Positions 8,103-16,044 of a stretch of DNA of 64,000 bases are shown in pieces. The stretch's first letter is position 1; the number at the start of each line of letters is the position of its first letter. Where the stretch lies: the NCBI RefSeq assembly GCF_002155695.1, contig NZ_MUYJ01000010.1, forward strand, positions 62,001 through 126,000, in the 5' to 3' direction. Below the pieces are notes generated by a model. That model was given only the letters and a program-made list of their open reading frames with translations, made no database searches and had not been told where the DNA came from. This DNA comes from Erythrobacter tepidarius. Its GTDB lineage: Bacteria; Pseudomonadota; Alphaproteobacteria; Sphingomonadales; Sphingomonadaceae. A program made the position numbers and the translations under genes.

Positions 8103-9535
8103 TGGGCGCCCAGGGAAAAGGACGGGCCAAGCGCATCCCGGCTGCGCCCGAGGCGATCTTCCTGCCCTACCAGGCGCGGTGGATCGCGGACACCTCGCAG
8201 CTCAAGCTGATCGAGAAGAGCCGTCAGATCGGCCTCAGCTGGGCGACTGCCTACGCCACCGTCTCGCGCACCGCGCTGGTGACCGCGCGGTTCGACCAGT
8301 GGATCAGCTCGCGCGACGATATCCAGGCGCAGCTCTTCCTCGAAGACTGCAAGTTCTGGGCGGGCAACCTCTCGCTTGCCGCCGAAGACCTCGGCGAGAT
8401 CGTGCTCGATCCGCGCGACCGACAGACATCCTACACCCTGCGCTTCGCCAACGGGAAGCGGATCAACTCGATGAGCTCCAATCCCAACGCGCAGGCCGGC
8501 AAGCGCGGCGGGCGGGTGCTGGACGAGTTCGCGCTGCACCCCGATCCGCGCAAGCTCTGGGCGATCGCCTATCCGGGGATCACCTGGGGCGGGTCGATGG
8601 AGGTGATCAGCACCCACCGCGGCAGCGCCAACTTCTTCAACCAGCTGGTCCGCGAGATCAAGGAACAGGGCAATCCCAAGGGGATTTCCTTGCACACCGT
8701 CACCCTGCAGGACGCGCTCGATCAGGGCTTCCTCTACAAGCTCCAGCAGTCGCTGCCCGACAGCGACGAGCGCCAGGCGATGGACGAGGCCGCCTATTTC
8801 GACTTCGTCCGCAAGGGCGCGGCCGACGAGGAGAGCTTCCAGCAGGAATACATGTGCCGCCCGGCCGATGATGACGCGGCCTTCCTCGAGTACGACCTGA
8901 TCGCCCGCAGCGAATATCCCGAGGGCACCGACTGGCGGCAGATCGAGGGCGGCACGCTGTTCGCCGGGATCGATATCGGCCGCAAGAAGGACCTCACCGT
9001 CATCTGGGTGGTCGAGAAGCTGGGCGACGTCTTCTACACCCGCCACATCGAAGCCCTGCAGAACATGACCAAGCCGGAGCAGGAGAAGGTGATCTGGCCG
9101 TGGATCGGCCGGGTGCTGGAAAGCGGCGGCCGGGTGGCGATCGACAACACCGGCCTCGGCATCGGCTGGGTGGACGATGCCCAGGCGAAGTTCGGCAAGT
9201 ACCGGGTCGAGGGCGTCAACTTCACTGCGCAGACGAAGGAGGCGCTGGCCTATCCGGTGCGCGGCATGATGGAAGACCGGCGCCTGCGGATCCCGCACGA
9301 CGGCCGGATCCGCGCCGACCTGCGCAGCGTCACCAAGCAGGTGACCGGCAGCGGCAACGTCCGCTTCACCGCCGAACGCACCCCCGACGGCCACGCCGAC
9401 CGCTTCTGGGCGCTGGCGCTGGCGATCCACGCCGGCAGCGACGGCAAATCCCCGCCCTGGCGACCGCTGGCAGGCATCACGCCGCAGGGCAGCAGCTCCG
9501 TCCTCGACCTCGACGCAAACTGGATCCCGGCATGA
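8102..9535 (+). CDS. Terminase large subunit, Mu gp28-like
   Basis: This is a 477-residue packaging motor. The ATPase half has LIEKSRQIGLSWA (about 38-50), the degenerate Walker A of the Mu gp28 group, and a Walker B-like RGGRVLDEFAL near residue 140. The nuclease half has the RNase H-like motif LFAGIDIGRKKDLTVIWVVE (about 283-302), VAIDNTGLGIGW (about 346-357), and a late FWALALAIHAG segment with the third acidic region nearby. The length fits the family. It starts in a TGATG overlap with the DUF3486 gene and overlaps the portal gene by four bases. Confidence 0.92.
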   Translation: MGAQGKGRAKRIPAAPEAIFLPYQARWIADTSQLKLIEKSRQIGLSWATAYATVSRTALVTARFDQWISSRDDIQAQLFLEDCKFWAGNLSLAAEDLGEIVLDPRDRQTSYTLRFANGKRINSMSSNPNAQAGKRGGRVLDEFALHPDPRKLWAIAYPGITWGGSMEVISTHRGSANFFNQLVREIKEQGNPKGISLHTVTLQDALDQGFLYKLQQSLPDSDERQAMDEAAYFDFVRKGAADEESFQQEYMCRPADDDAAFLEYDLIARSEYPEGTDWRQIEGGTLFAGIDIGRKKDLTVIWVVEKLGDVFYTRHIEALQNMTKPEQEKVIWPWIGRVLESGGRVAIDNTGLGIGWVDDAQAKFGKYRVEGVNFTAQTKEALAYPVRGMMEDRRLRIPHDGRIRADLRSVTKQVTGSGNVRFTAERTPDGHADRFWALALAIHAGSDGKSPPWRPLAGITPQGSSSVLDLDANWIPA

Positions 9536-11760
9536 AACCACCCGCAAGTACCTCGGGCACCGGCAATGGCGGCAACTTCCTGACCAAGGCGCTCGCCCGC
9601 GTCGCCAGCTCGCTGACCACGATGCGCCACGCGGCGCAGTCGCTGTTCTTCGGCGGGCTGCTGCGCCGCACCCGGTTCGATTACGCCCGCGAAGTCGGCG
9701 ACATGCTCGACGCGAGCGTGGTGATGGCCCCGGTGATGTGGCTCCAGCGGGCGTTGCCCGAGGCGCGCCTGGCGATGCGCGCGCGGCTGGATGGCGGCAA
9801 GCTGGAGCCGGTCGAGGAGCATCCGCTGCTCGAGCTGATCCGCAACCCCAATCCCCACTATGGCGACATCGCGCTGTGGAACGGGGTGATCGCGGATTTC
9901 TGCATCTGGGGCGATGCCTATCTGGTCAAGGTCCGCGATCTTTCGGGCACCGTGCGCGAGCTGTGGTACGTGCCCCAGTTCATGATGGAGCCCAAGGCAG
10001 GCCTGGACGGGAGCGCGTTCCTCTCGCACTACGAATATCGCCCCGGCACCGGCTACGGGACGATCTCCCTCGATCCGGCTGACGTCGTCCACTTCCGCAA
10101 CGGCCTCAACCCGCGCGATCTGCGGCGAGGTTACGCTCCGATGCGCAGCGTGATCCGCGAGATCTTCGCTGACATGGAGAGCTCCAACTTCGTCGCCAGC
10201 CTGCTGCGGAACATGGGCGTGCCCGGCGTGGTGATCAGCCCGAAGGCCGGTTCGATCCCGAGTGCGGAGGATGTCGAGGCGACCAAGACGTGGTTCCAGC
10301 AGACCTTCAGCGGCGATGGCCGGGGCGGCACGCTGGTGATGGGCGCGCCGACCGACGTCCAGCCCTACGGCTTCAACCCGCAGCAGATGAACCTGTCAGA
10401 GGCGCGCGATGTGGCCGAGGAGCGGGTCTGCGCGGCGCTCGGCATCCCGGCCGCAGTTGTCGGCTTCGGCGCTGGTTTGCAGGCCACGAAGGTCGGCGCG
10501 ACGATGGAGGAGATGCGCAAGCTTGCCTGGTACAACGGCGTGCTGCCGCTGGGCCGCGCGCTGGCGGATGAGCTGCAGCGCAGCCTGCTGCCCGACTTCG
10601 AGAAGCCCCGGCGCGGCGCGGGGCGCCTCGAGCTGTTCTGGGACACCGACGCGGTGCTCGCCCTGCAGGAGGATGAAAACAAGCAGATCGAGCGCAAGCT
10701 GAAGGAGTTCGAGGCGGGCGCGATCACGCTCTACGACTATCTGGTCGAGACCGGCCGCGATGCGGACGAGAGCCACAAGTACTACCTGCGCCCGATCGCC
10801 AAGCTCGAGGTGCCGCTCGCGCAGGCAGAAAAGGCGTCTTTGCGGCCTACTGCTCCGCTGCTTGCGGCCGATCTCGCCCGACCGATCACGCAGGCCGAGC
10901 TGCGCGCTGCGGCCCAGCGCAAGGCGCTCGCCGCAGCGCAGGCCAAGACCCTGCCCGAGGACTGGTTGCCGGCCGACGCGCGCGACGCGGACGAGGCGAC
11001 GATCAAGCGCAGCCAGCGGATCGCCCTGCGCCTGTTCCGCGAAGCGCGCGCCCACGCGGAGGCCTTCACCGCCGCGCTGCTGCCGCTGTTCGGCGAATGG
11101 GGCGACGCCGCCGCGCGCGTGGCCGAGCAGGTTCTGGGCGCGCGGGGCTGGGAGCCGAAGTCGAAGGCCTTCACCAAGAACGATGACCTGATCCAGCAGA
11201 TCATCGATCTGCTCAACCTCGAAGCCTGGCAGGAGGGGCTCTCCTCGCGCTACCAGGCGCAGTATCTGGCGATCGCCCGCAAGACTGCCGAAGTGCTCGA
11301 GGAGGCGGGTTTCGGCACCGGCCTGCCCGATCCGGTGCTGCGCGAGATTGTCGCCGCGGGGGGCCGGCGCGCCGGGCTGATCGATCTGCCTGGCCAGACC
11401 CGCGACGCGATCTTCGCCGCGCTGGCCGAAGGGCTGGAGGAAGGCGATGGGATCCGCGCGCTCGCCAACCGCATCGCCAACCAGGTGGAAGGCGGGATCT
11501 GGAACAGCCCCGAAACCCGCGCCCGGGTGATCGCCCGCACCGAGACCCAATTCGCGCAGAATGTCTCGACGCTGGAGATGGGGCGCGCGGGCGGGGTGGG
11601 CGAATATGTCGTCTCCGACGGCATATTCGGCGAACCGCGATCCGAGCTCAGCCACATCGCCCGCAGCGGCAAGATCGTCTCGGCCGAGGCCGCGCGGTTG
11701 ATGACCGACACCATGCGCCCGAACTGCACGCTGTCCTTCGTGCCGAACTTTACCCTCTGA
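9532..11760 (+). CDS. Portal protein fused to a Mu F-like minor head domain
   Basis: The 742-residue protein combines two head genes. Residues about 20-420 are an HK97-type portal: WLQRALPEARL, PLLELIRNPNPHYG, DLSGTVRELWYVP, a stem region near FRNGLNPRDLRRGYAP, and GIPAAVVGFGAGLQATKVG. After a linker with LPEDWLPADARDADEAT (about 480), residues about 490-742 match the SPP1 gp7 / Mu F head-morphogenesis domain, including RANQVEGG-like and RARVIARTETQFAQN motifs. In Mu these are separate genes; here the frame is continuous with no internal start needed. The portal is the DNA entry ring; F-like proteins are minor internal head proteins. Confidence 0.9.
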   Translation: MKPPASTSGTGNGGNFLTKALARVASSLTTMRHAAQSLFFGGLLRRTRFDYAREVGDMLDASVVMAPVMWLQRALPEARLAMRARLDGGKLEPVEEHPLLELIRNPNPHYGDIALWNGVIADFCIWGDAYLVKVRDLSGTVRELWYVPQFMMEPKAGLDGSAFLSHYEYRPGTGYGTISLDPADVVHFRNGLNPRDLRRGYAPMRSVIREIFADMESSNFVASLLRNMGVPGVVISPKAGSIPSAEDVEATKTWFQQTFSGDGRGGTLVMGAPTDVQPYGFNPQQMNLSEARDVAEERVCAALGIPAAVVGFGAGLQATKVGATMEEMRKLAWYNGVLPLGRALADELQRSLLPDFEKPRRGAGRLELFWDTDAVLALQEDENKQIERKLKEFEAGAITLYDYLVETGRDADESHKYYLRPIAKLEVPLAQAEKASLRPTAPLLAADLARPITQAELRAAAQRKALAAAQAKTLPEDWLPADARDADEATIKRSQRIALRLFREARAHAEAFTAALLPLFGEWGDAAARVAEQVLGARGWEPKSKAFTKNDDLIQQIIDLLNLEAWQEGLSSRYQAQYLAIARKTAEVLEEAGFGTGLPDPVLREIVAAGGRRAGLIDLPGQTRDAIFAALAEGLEEGDGIRALANRIANQVEGGIWNSPETRARVIARTETQFAQNVSTLEMGRAGGVGEYVVSDGIFGEPRSELSHIARSGKIVSAEAARLMTDTMRPNCTLSFVPNFTL

Positions 11761-11790
11761 CGGGCCTACCGCTTTGCTACTTGAGGCCCG
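11761..11790. repeat. Hairpin repeat, phage copy 1
   Basis: Directly after the portal stop, arms CGGGCCT and AGGCCCG (7 bp, perfect) enclose the 16-nt loop ACCGCTTTGCTACTTG. The loop is shared, with small changes, by copies at 12426, 16549, 18835 and the host array at 53069. The protease ribosome site (CAGGAGA) lies about 20 bases downstream. There is no T-run, so it is not a standard terminator. Confidence 0.75.
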
Positions 11791-11817
11791 CCAGAGATTG
11801 TCTTCAGGAGACCTTCG

Positions 11818-12546
11818 ATGCTCACCAAGAACCTGACCGTCACCGAGATGGGCGAGACCGGCAAGGGCCTTGCCATCATCGCCCGCCTGTCCGAGGTCGA
11901 CCATGACGGCGACACCTACGCGCCCGGCGCTTTCGCCTGGAAGGACGGTGGCGAACAGTGGTGCCCGCTGATCCATCACCACGATCGCTACCAGATGCCT
12001 TTCGGCAAGGCGCGGGTCTACGAGGAGGGCGACGTCGCCTATGCCGCGCTCCACCTCAATCTGGAGACGCAGGCCGGACGCGACTGGCACAAGGCGCTGC
12101 TGTTCGATCTGCGCACCGGCAAGTCGGTGCAGGAGTATTCCTACGGCTTTGAGGTGGTGGAATCCGACTTCACGCAGCGTGGCGAGACGCGGGTGCGGGT
12201 GCTCAAGCGGCTCGATGTGCACGAGGTGTCGACCGTGATCCGCGGCGCGGGCCGGGGTACCGGGACGCTCAGCATGAAGGCGCTGAAGGAAGCCGGCTTC
12301 GCGCCGCTGATCGCTGGCCTGGGCGCGCTGGCCGAAGCCCTGGGCAGCGATCCGGCCAGCCTGTCGGCGACCGGGCGCAAACAGCTGGAGGCAATCCACA
12401 CCGCGCTGGGCAAGGCGTTATCGTCGCCTGCCGCTTCGCTGCTCGAGGCGGCAGGCGACGATGCCCAGGGCAAGGCGATCGATGCGATCCGCAACCAGAT
12501 CGCCCATCACGAGACCCGGGCGGCCCGGATCCGGCTGGGTTTCTGA
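11818..12546 (+). CDS. HK97-type prohead protease
   Basis: The 242-residue serine protease (clan U35/HK97 gp4-like) would cleave the capsid delta domain during maturation. The catalytic His is in LIHHHDRYQMPFG (about 58-60) and the Ser in QEYSYGFEV (about 109). A conserved acidic residue follows in the VHEVSTV block (about 141). The core ends near residue 155; the rest is helical, possibly a scaffold-like tail, and includes a strong inverted repeat at DNA level. CAGGAGA precedes the ATG. The capsid gene it serves lies 0.7 kb downstream, beyond an inserted minus-strand nuclease gene. Confidence 0.9.
   Translation: MLTKNLTVTEMGETGKGLAIIARLSEVDHDGDTYAPGAFAWKDGGEQWCPLIHHHDRYQMPFGKARVYEEGDVAYAALHLNLETQAGRDWHKALLFDLRTGKSVQEYSYGFEVVESDFTQRGETRVRVLKRLDVHEVSTVIRGAGRGTGTLSMKALKEAGFAPLIAGLGALAEALGSDPASLSATGRKQLEAIHTALGKALSSPAASLLEAAGDDAQGKAIDAIRNQIAHHETRAARIRLGF
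12420..12462. repeat. Hairpin repeat inside the protease coding sequence, phage copy 2
   Basis: A perfect 15-bp inverted repeat (ATCGTCGCCTGCCGC and its complement) is separated by 13 nt. Within it lies the shared family core: CCT, a 16-nt loop GCCGCTTCGCTGCTCG, then AGG. Unlike the other copies it is inside an ORF and keeps the frame, encoding an Ala/Ser-rich stretch near the C-terminus of the protease (about residues 202-215). Confidence 0.7.
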
Positions 12547-12630
12547 CACCCGCCGCTGGAGCCGCCAGAACGCCACGCAACCGCTTGCAGGCACTCTGGG
12601 AGCCAAAAGGCCCTCGGATGGCTTCTTATG

Positions 12631-12665
12631 GCCTCTGAAATCGCGCTGAAAGGGTTTTCAGAGGC
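12631..12665. repeat. Inverted repeat at the 3' end of the nuclease gene
   Basis: Arms GCCTCTGAAA and TTTCAGAGGC (10 bp, perfect) are separated by 15 nt and overlap the stop of the minus-strand nuclease gene. The gap between the convergent protease and nuclease genes is otherwise empty. It may stop transcripts from both sides, but neither side has a U-run, so this is a guess. Confidence 0.4.
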
Positions 12666-13020
12666 ACCAGTCCTTGCGGCCTGGCCAGCGGGTAGCGTGG
12701 CCTTCGCGCAAAAGCTGCTCGCCGATGCTTGTGCCGCTGCTGGTGATCTGCGCCAGCGTCCTGCCGAAACGATCGGTGCCGGTGCGGCGGATCACCAGCT
12801 TGTGGCCGTCGAGCAGCGCGACCAGACGATCGCGCGCGGCACGTGCTCGGCGGCGCTCGGCCGCGCACCGGCCAGTCAGTTCGGGGGCGTCGATCTCGGC
12901 GATGCGGAGCTTTTCGCCATGCCACCACAGCGTGTCGCCATCGACGACACAGTGCCAGCGCCGGGCCGGTGGTGGCGGGCAGACCGCGATCGCGCTGGCA
13001 GCGATGAGGGCGAGGAGCAT
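12658..13020 (-). CDS. Secreted staphylococcal-nuclease-like thermonuclease (cargo gene)
   Basis: The 120-residue protein starts with a hydrophobic signal-like segment (MLLALIAASAIAV) and then a compact SNase domain. Active-site positions are present: VVDGDTLWWHGEKLRIAEIDAPEL supplies the Arg of KLRI and the Glu of DAPE, and TDRFGRTLAQI supplies the second Arg. Such enzymes degrade DNA and RNA with calcium and would act outside the cytoplasm. It is the only phage gene on the minus strand and separates the protease from the capsid gene. A Shine-Dalgarno-like AGGATGCAGGA precedes the ATG. Its orientation and own leader suggest expression independent of the late phage genes, as for a moron. Confidence 0.85.
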   Translation of the reverse strand: MLLALIAASAIAVCPPPPARRWHCVVDGDTLWWHGEKLRIAEIDAPELTGRCAAERRRARAARDRLVALLDGHKLVIRRTGTDRFGRTLAQITSSGTSIGEQLLREGHATRWPGRKDWCL

Positions 13021-13111
13021 TCCTGCATCCTAGCAGCGCGCAGCGCATTTGCCGAATCGCGTTTTTGGGTTAGGCAGAGCGCATCCCCAAATCGCCGCAA
13101 TCGCGCTGCGT

Positions 13112-13204
13112 CGGAACGCGTTCCGGGGCGCACGAGACGCGGTTGTGATCGCATTGCGTCTCCACCGGTTTTCGTCGGGCTGATCGGCCCGGCTCCAGTG
13201 GAGA
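13112..13204. promoter_or_regulatory. Second palindromic candidate operator and structured capsid leader
   Basis: The palindrome CGGAACGCGTTCCG (13112-13125) is part of a 21-base block identical to the one at 4923-4943 before the lysis genes. It lies 79 bases before the capsid start and upstream of the divergent nuclease gene, so it could control either. Between it and the capsid gene are two nested stems: GAGACGC/GCGTCTC (13134-13140 with 13156-13162) and TCTCCAC/GTGGAGA (13159-13165 with 13198-13204). The second overlaps the ribosome-binding GGAG and could affect capsid translation. Confidence 0.45.
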
Positions 13205-13211
13205 AAACGCA

Positions 13212-14525
13212 ATGTCCGATATCAAGAACCTCAGCCGCAGGGAAGCGGAGGAGAAGCTCCAGGCCCGTCAGGCCGATCTCGCCAAGGTGTTCGAGGCGGC
13301 CAAGACTGACGATGGCCAGTACGACTACAGCAAGGCGATCGGCGTGGTGTCCGGCGCGAAGGATGCGATCGCCGTCGCCGAGCACGTCAAGGCGCTCAAC
13401 GCCGAGGCCGACGCGATTGCCACGCACCTTGAAACTTTCCTCGAGGCCGACAAGGCGGCCGCCGCGCTCGAAGGCCGGACGAAGGGCCTGCGCGGCTTTG
13501 TCCATCCCGGCCAGGGCGGCCAGCCGGCCAACCGCAACCAGTTCAAGTCGATCGGCGAGCAGCTGGTCAACGCGCCCGAGTTCAAGAGCTGGTACGAAGC
13601 GCGCACCCCGGAGGGCGCGACCGTCCGCTTCGGCGAGATGCTGCCCTCGGAGTTCCTCGCCAAGGCGGCCGCCTTCGAGACGATGGGCAGCAAGGCGTTG
13701 CTGGCGACCACTGCCGGCTTCGCGCCGGAAAGCATCCGCCTGCCGGGATTCGTCGAAGCGGTGACCCGGCCGATCCAGCTGCTCGACATCCTGCCGATGG
13801 GCAATGTCAGCCAGGCGGCGGTGCCTTACATGGAGGAAACCACCCGCACCCACGCCGCGGCTGAAACGGCGGAAGGCGCAGCCTTCGCCGAGAGCACCTT
13901 CGTCTTCACCCAGCGCTCGGTCAGCGTGGTCAAGATCACCGACAGCCTGCCGGTGACCGACGAGCAGCTCGAGGACGTCGCGCTGATCGAGAGCTATGCG
14001 AACTCGCGCCTGGCATTCGGCGTGCGCCAGCGGCTCGATCAGCAGGCCATGACCGGCAATGGCACCGCGCCCAACATGCGCGGCATCCTCAACACCGCCG
14101 GCATCCAGACGCTGGCCCGCGGTTCCGATCCGCAGATGGATGCGCTCTACAAGGCGATGGTCCGGATCCGCACGATCGGCCGCGCCATGCCGACGCACCA
14201 TGTGATCCACCCGCTCGACTGGCAGGACATCCGCCTGACCCGCACGGCGGACGGCATCTACATCTTCGGCTCGCCGATGGAATCGGGGCCGGAGCGTTTG
14301 TGGGGTCTGCCGGTGGTGCAGAACGAGGCGATCGCCGAGAACACCGCGCTGGTCGGCAGCTTCGAGCCGAGCTGGATCACGCTGTTCGAGCGCCGCGGCA
14401 TCGACATCCAGGTGGGCTATTCCGGCACGCAGTTCACGCAGGGGATCCGCACCATGCGTGCCGACATGCGCGCCGCGCTGGTGGTGTTCCGGCCGGCAGC
14501 GTTCCACACGGTCACCGGCATGTAG
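13212..14525 (+). CDS. HK97-type major capsid protein
   Basis: The 437-residue protein has an N-terminal helical delta/scaffold domain (about 1-110, SRREAEEKLQARQADL and on) that the upstream protease would remove. The HK97 fold follows: AAFETMGSKALLATTAGFAPE, then RPIQLLDILPMG, VPYMEETTRT, and the long spine and P-domain segments. The end, TLFERRGIDIQVGYSG with MRADMRAALVVFRPAAFHTVTG, is typical. It forms the icosahedral shell. GTGGAGA ends six bases before the ATG. A strong hairpin follows 40 bases after the stop. Confidence 0.93.
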   Translation: MSDIKNLSRREAEEKLQARQADLAKVFEAAKTDDGQYDYSKAIGVVSGAKDAIAVAEHVKALNAEADAIATHLETFLEADKAAAALEGRTKGLRGFVHPGQGGQPANRNQFKSIGEQLVNAPEFKSWYEARTPEGATVRFGEMLPSEFLAKAAAFETMGSKALLATTAGFAPESIRLPGFVEAVTRPIQLLDILPMGNVSQAAVPYMEETTRTHAAAETAEGAAFAESTFVFTQRSVSVVKITDSLPVTDEQLEDVALIESYANSRLAFGVRQRLDQQAMTGNGTAPNMRGILNTAGIQTLARGSDPQMDALYKAMVRIRTIGRAMPTHHVIHPLDWQDIRLTRTADGIYIFGSPMESGPERLWGLPVVQNEAIAENTALVGSFEPSWITLFERRGIDIQVGYSGTQFTQGIRTMRADMRAALVVFRPAAFHTVTGM

Positions 14526-14567
14526 GGCTCTCTCGCGGCCGGGCCGATCCCGCCCGGTCGCATCCCT

Positions 14568-14626
14568 CCGGGGCCGGTTGGAGCGTCCCCCCAGCACCGG
14601 CCCCGGCTTTCCCGGCGGCTTTTTGT
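14568..14626 (+). terminator. Hairpin terminator after the capsid gene
   Basis: Perfect 11-bp arms CCGGGGCCGGT (14568-14578) and ACCGGCCCCGG (14596-14606) are followed by CTTT. A second small GC stem (CCGGCGG) then leads into five Ts at 14620-14624. It would reduce transcription beyond the abundant capsid mRNA and lower expression of downstream genes. The T-tract directly after the main stem is short, so termination is likely partial. Confidence 0.6.
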
Positions 14627-14665
14627 CCCATCGAGCCGCCCGGCAAGCCCCATCAGGAGAAACCG

Positions 14666-14923
14666 ATGTCCGTCACCCAGTCAGGCTTCCCGCGCACTGT
14701 CGCCACCGCCGTCGTTCCCGGTGGGCCGATCGGCAACATCGCCGTCCCCGGCATCCGGGCAGGTGATCAGCTGCTGAGCGTCGTCTCGGTCACCAGCGCG
14801 CTGGTCCGCACCGATCGCTTCGCCAACGCCTCGATCCCGGCGGGCAGCGAAGGACGCATCGCGATGGCCACCGTCGACACCACCGGCGCGTGGCTCGTCA
14901 TCACCTGGCTCAAGGCCCAGTGA
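14666..14923 (+). CDS. Small conserved-looking head protein downstream of capsid
   Basis: The 85-residue protein, after a CAGGAGA ribosome site, is beta-rich (TVATAVVPGGPIGNIAVPGI, GAWLVITWLKAQ). Proteins of this size directly after an HK97-type capsid gene are often head decoration or stabilisation proteins. That role is inferred from position only. There are no cysteines and no signal peptide. Confidence 0.6.
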   Translation: MSVTQSGFPRTVATAVVPGGPIGNIAVPGIRAGDQLLSVVSVTSALVRTDRFANASIPAGSEGRIAMATVDTTGAWLVITWLKAQ

Positions 14924-14950
14924 TTTCCTTCAACCTGATTTCTTTCAACC
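14921..14950 (+). repeat. Two tandem 15-bp repeats between head genes
   Basis: TGATTTCCTTCAACC and TGATTTCTTTCAACC lie head to tail and differ at one base. The first starts with the stop codon of the preceding gene. The second ends just before the ribosome site of the next gene. It probably arose by slippage duplication; no function is evident. Confidence 0.5.
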
Positions 14951-14964
14951 AGGAGAACCCGATC

Positions 14965-15204
14965 ATGTCCCAGAACCAGATCTGCGCCGAGCGCCTCTAT
15001 CTCACCGCCGACAAGAGCGCGCTGGTGGGTGAAGGCGATGCCCGCGCTGCCACGCTCTACGCTGTGCCTGGCGACGAGATCCCCGCGAGCGCGGCCGCGC
15101 AGTTCGGCCTGGTGGACGGCAAGCTCGCAGGCAAGGCCGCAGCCAAGCCCAAGAAGGCAGCCGAGACCAAGCCTGCTGCCGGCGAGACCGAAACCAAGGC
15201 CTGA
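14965..15204 (+). CDS. Small phage protein with Ala/Lys-rich tail
   Basis: This 79-residue protein has a folded-looking N-terminal half (ICAERLYLTADKSALVGEGD ... LYAVPGDEIPASAAAQFGL, about 5-50). A low-complexity C-terminus with repeated AKPKK, TKP and AGE units follows. CAGGAGA precedes the ATG; the ATG at 14890 in the same frame is inside the previous gene and less likely. The pattern resembles small head-completion or head-vertex proteins of siphoviruses with charged tails, but I cannot assign a family. Confidence 0.6.
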   Translation: MSQNQICAERLYLTADKSALVGEGDARAATLYAVPGDEIPASAAAQFGLVDGKLAGKAAAKPKKAAETKPAAGETETKA

Positions 15205-15208
15205 TCCG

Positions 15209-15478
15209 ATGACCACCCGCGTCCGCGTCATCACCGAGGCTGCCCCGGCGATCGTGCTCTCCTATCCCCGCGATAGCGATCCGGTGTTCGGGGCGGAGCT
15301 GAGCGAAGTCGCGCAGCTCCCGCCCTATTTCGCGCAGGAGTTCCTTCTGGACGCCGGCTGCGATCTGCTGGTCGCCGAGCTGACGGGCACCGCCTCGCCC
15401 GCGGGTGAGGCCGTGGAAACGGGTGGCGAGGCTTCGCCGATCGTCGCCGGCCCGATCCCGACCGAGGAGGCGGCCTGA
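15209..15478 (+). CDS. Hypothetical phage protein in head-tail joining region
   Basis: The 89-residue protein reads MTTRVRVITEAAPAIVLSYP and continues with a helical segment (LPPYFAQEFLLDAGCDLLVAEL) and an Ala/Gly/Glu-rich tail. It ends in a TGATG overlap with the connector gene and starts four bases after the previous stop. No domain is recognised. Context implies a structural or assembly role at the head-tail interface. Confidence 0.55.
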   Translation: MTTRVRVITEAAPAIVLSYPRDSDPVFGAELSEVAQLPPYFAQEFLLDAGCDLLVAELTGTASPAGEAVETGGEASPIVAGPIPTEEAA

Positions 15479-16044
15479 TGGCTTTGCTCGATCGCGTCAA
15501 GCTGCGGGTCCCCACCGATCTGCCCGACAGCGAGCTGCTGGCGATGATCGATGCCATCACCGCCGAGCTAGATGCGCGCTTCGGCGTGGCGGGCGCGCTG
15601 ACGGTCGAGCTGGGCGATCCGCTGGCGCCCGCCGACCGGCTCAAGACCACCCTGCGCCTCCTGCGTCCGGCCGACACGGCGCAGCCGATCGCCATCACCG
15701 AGATCGATCCCGGCGACACCGGCCTCGCCAGCCACGAGACCGAGCTGGCTGCCGCCGATTTCCGGGTGCTGCACGGCGGGCGGACGCTCCAGCGGCTGAT
15801 CGGCGGACCGAACCCCCGCGCGCACTGGGCCCCGCTGGTCCGCGTTGCCTACACGCCGGTTGGGGTGGCGGCAGCGCGCGACGAGGTGACGATCAAGCTG
15901 ATCGCGCTCGATCTGTCCTATCGCGGCGCGCTGCGCAGCGAGCGGGCGGGCGATTACCAGGTGACGCTGAGCGGCGACATGGCCGCCGATCGCGAGGCGA
16001 TCCTGCAGACGCTGGAAGACCGGCGCGGGATGGTGATGGCGTGA
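15478..16044 (+). CDS. Head-tail connector protein
   Basis: The 188-residue protein begins LLDRVKLRVPTDLPDSELLAMIDAITAELDARFG, the helical start seen in many phage gp6-like connector proteins that bind under the portal. A beta-rich part follows (LTVELGDPL, ITEIDPGDTG, VRVAYTPVGVAAARDEVTIKL). It is placed directly before the head-closure gene, the usual order. The assignment is from pattern and position. Confidence 0.65.
   Translation: MALLDRVKLRVPTDLPDSELLAMIDAITAELDARFGVAGALTVELGDPLAPADRLKTTLRLLRPADTAQPIAITEIDPGDTGLASHETELAAADFRVLHGGRTLQRLIGGPNPRAHWAPLVRVAYTPVGVAAARDEVTIKLIALDLSYRGALRSERAGDYQVTLSGDMAADREAILQTLEDRRGMVMA

Noticed and set aside
12628..13764. Plus-strand open frame covering the nuclease gene and the capsid start
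   Set aside because: Composition changes midway and has no motif, while the opposite-strand nuclease and the capsid gene in another frame are clear.
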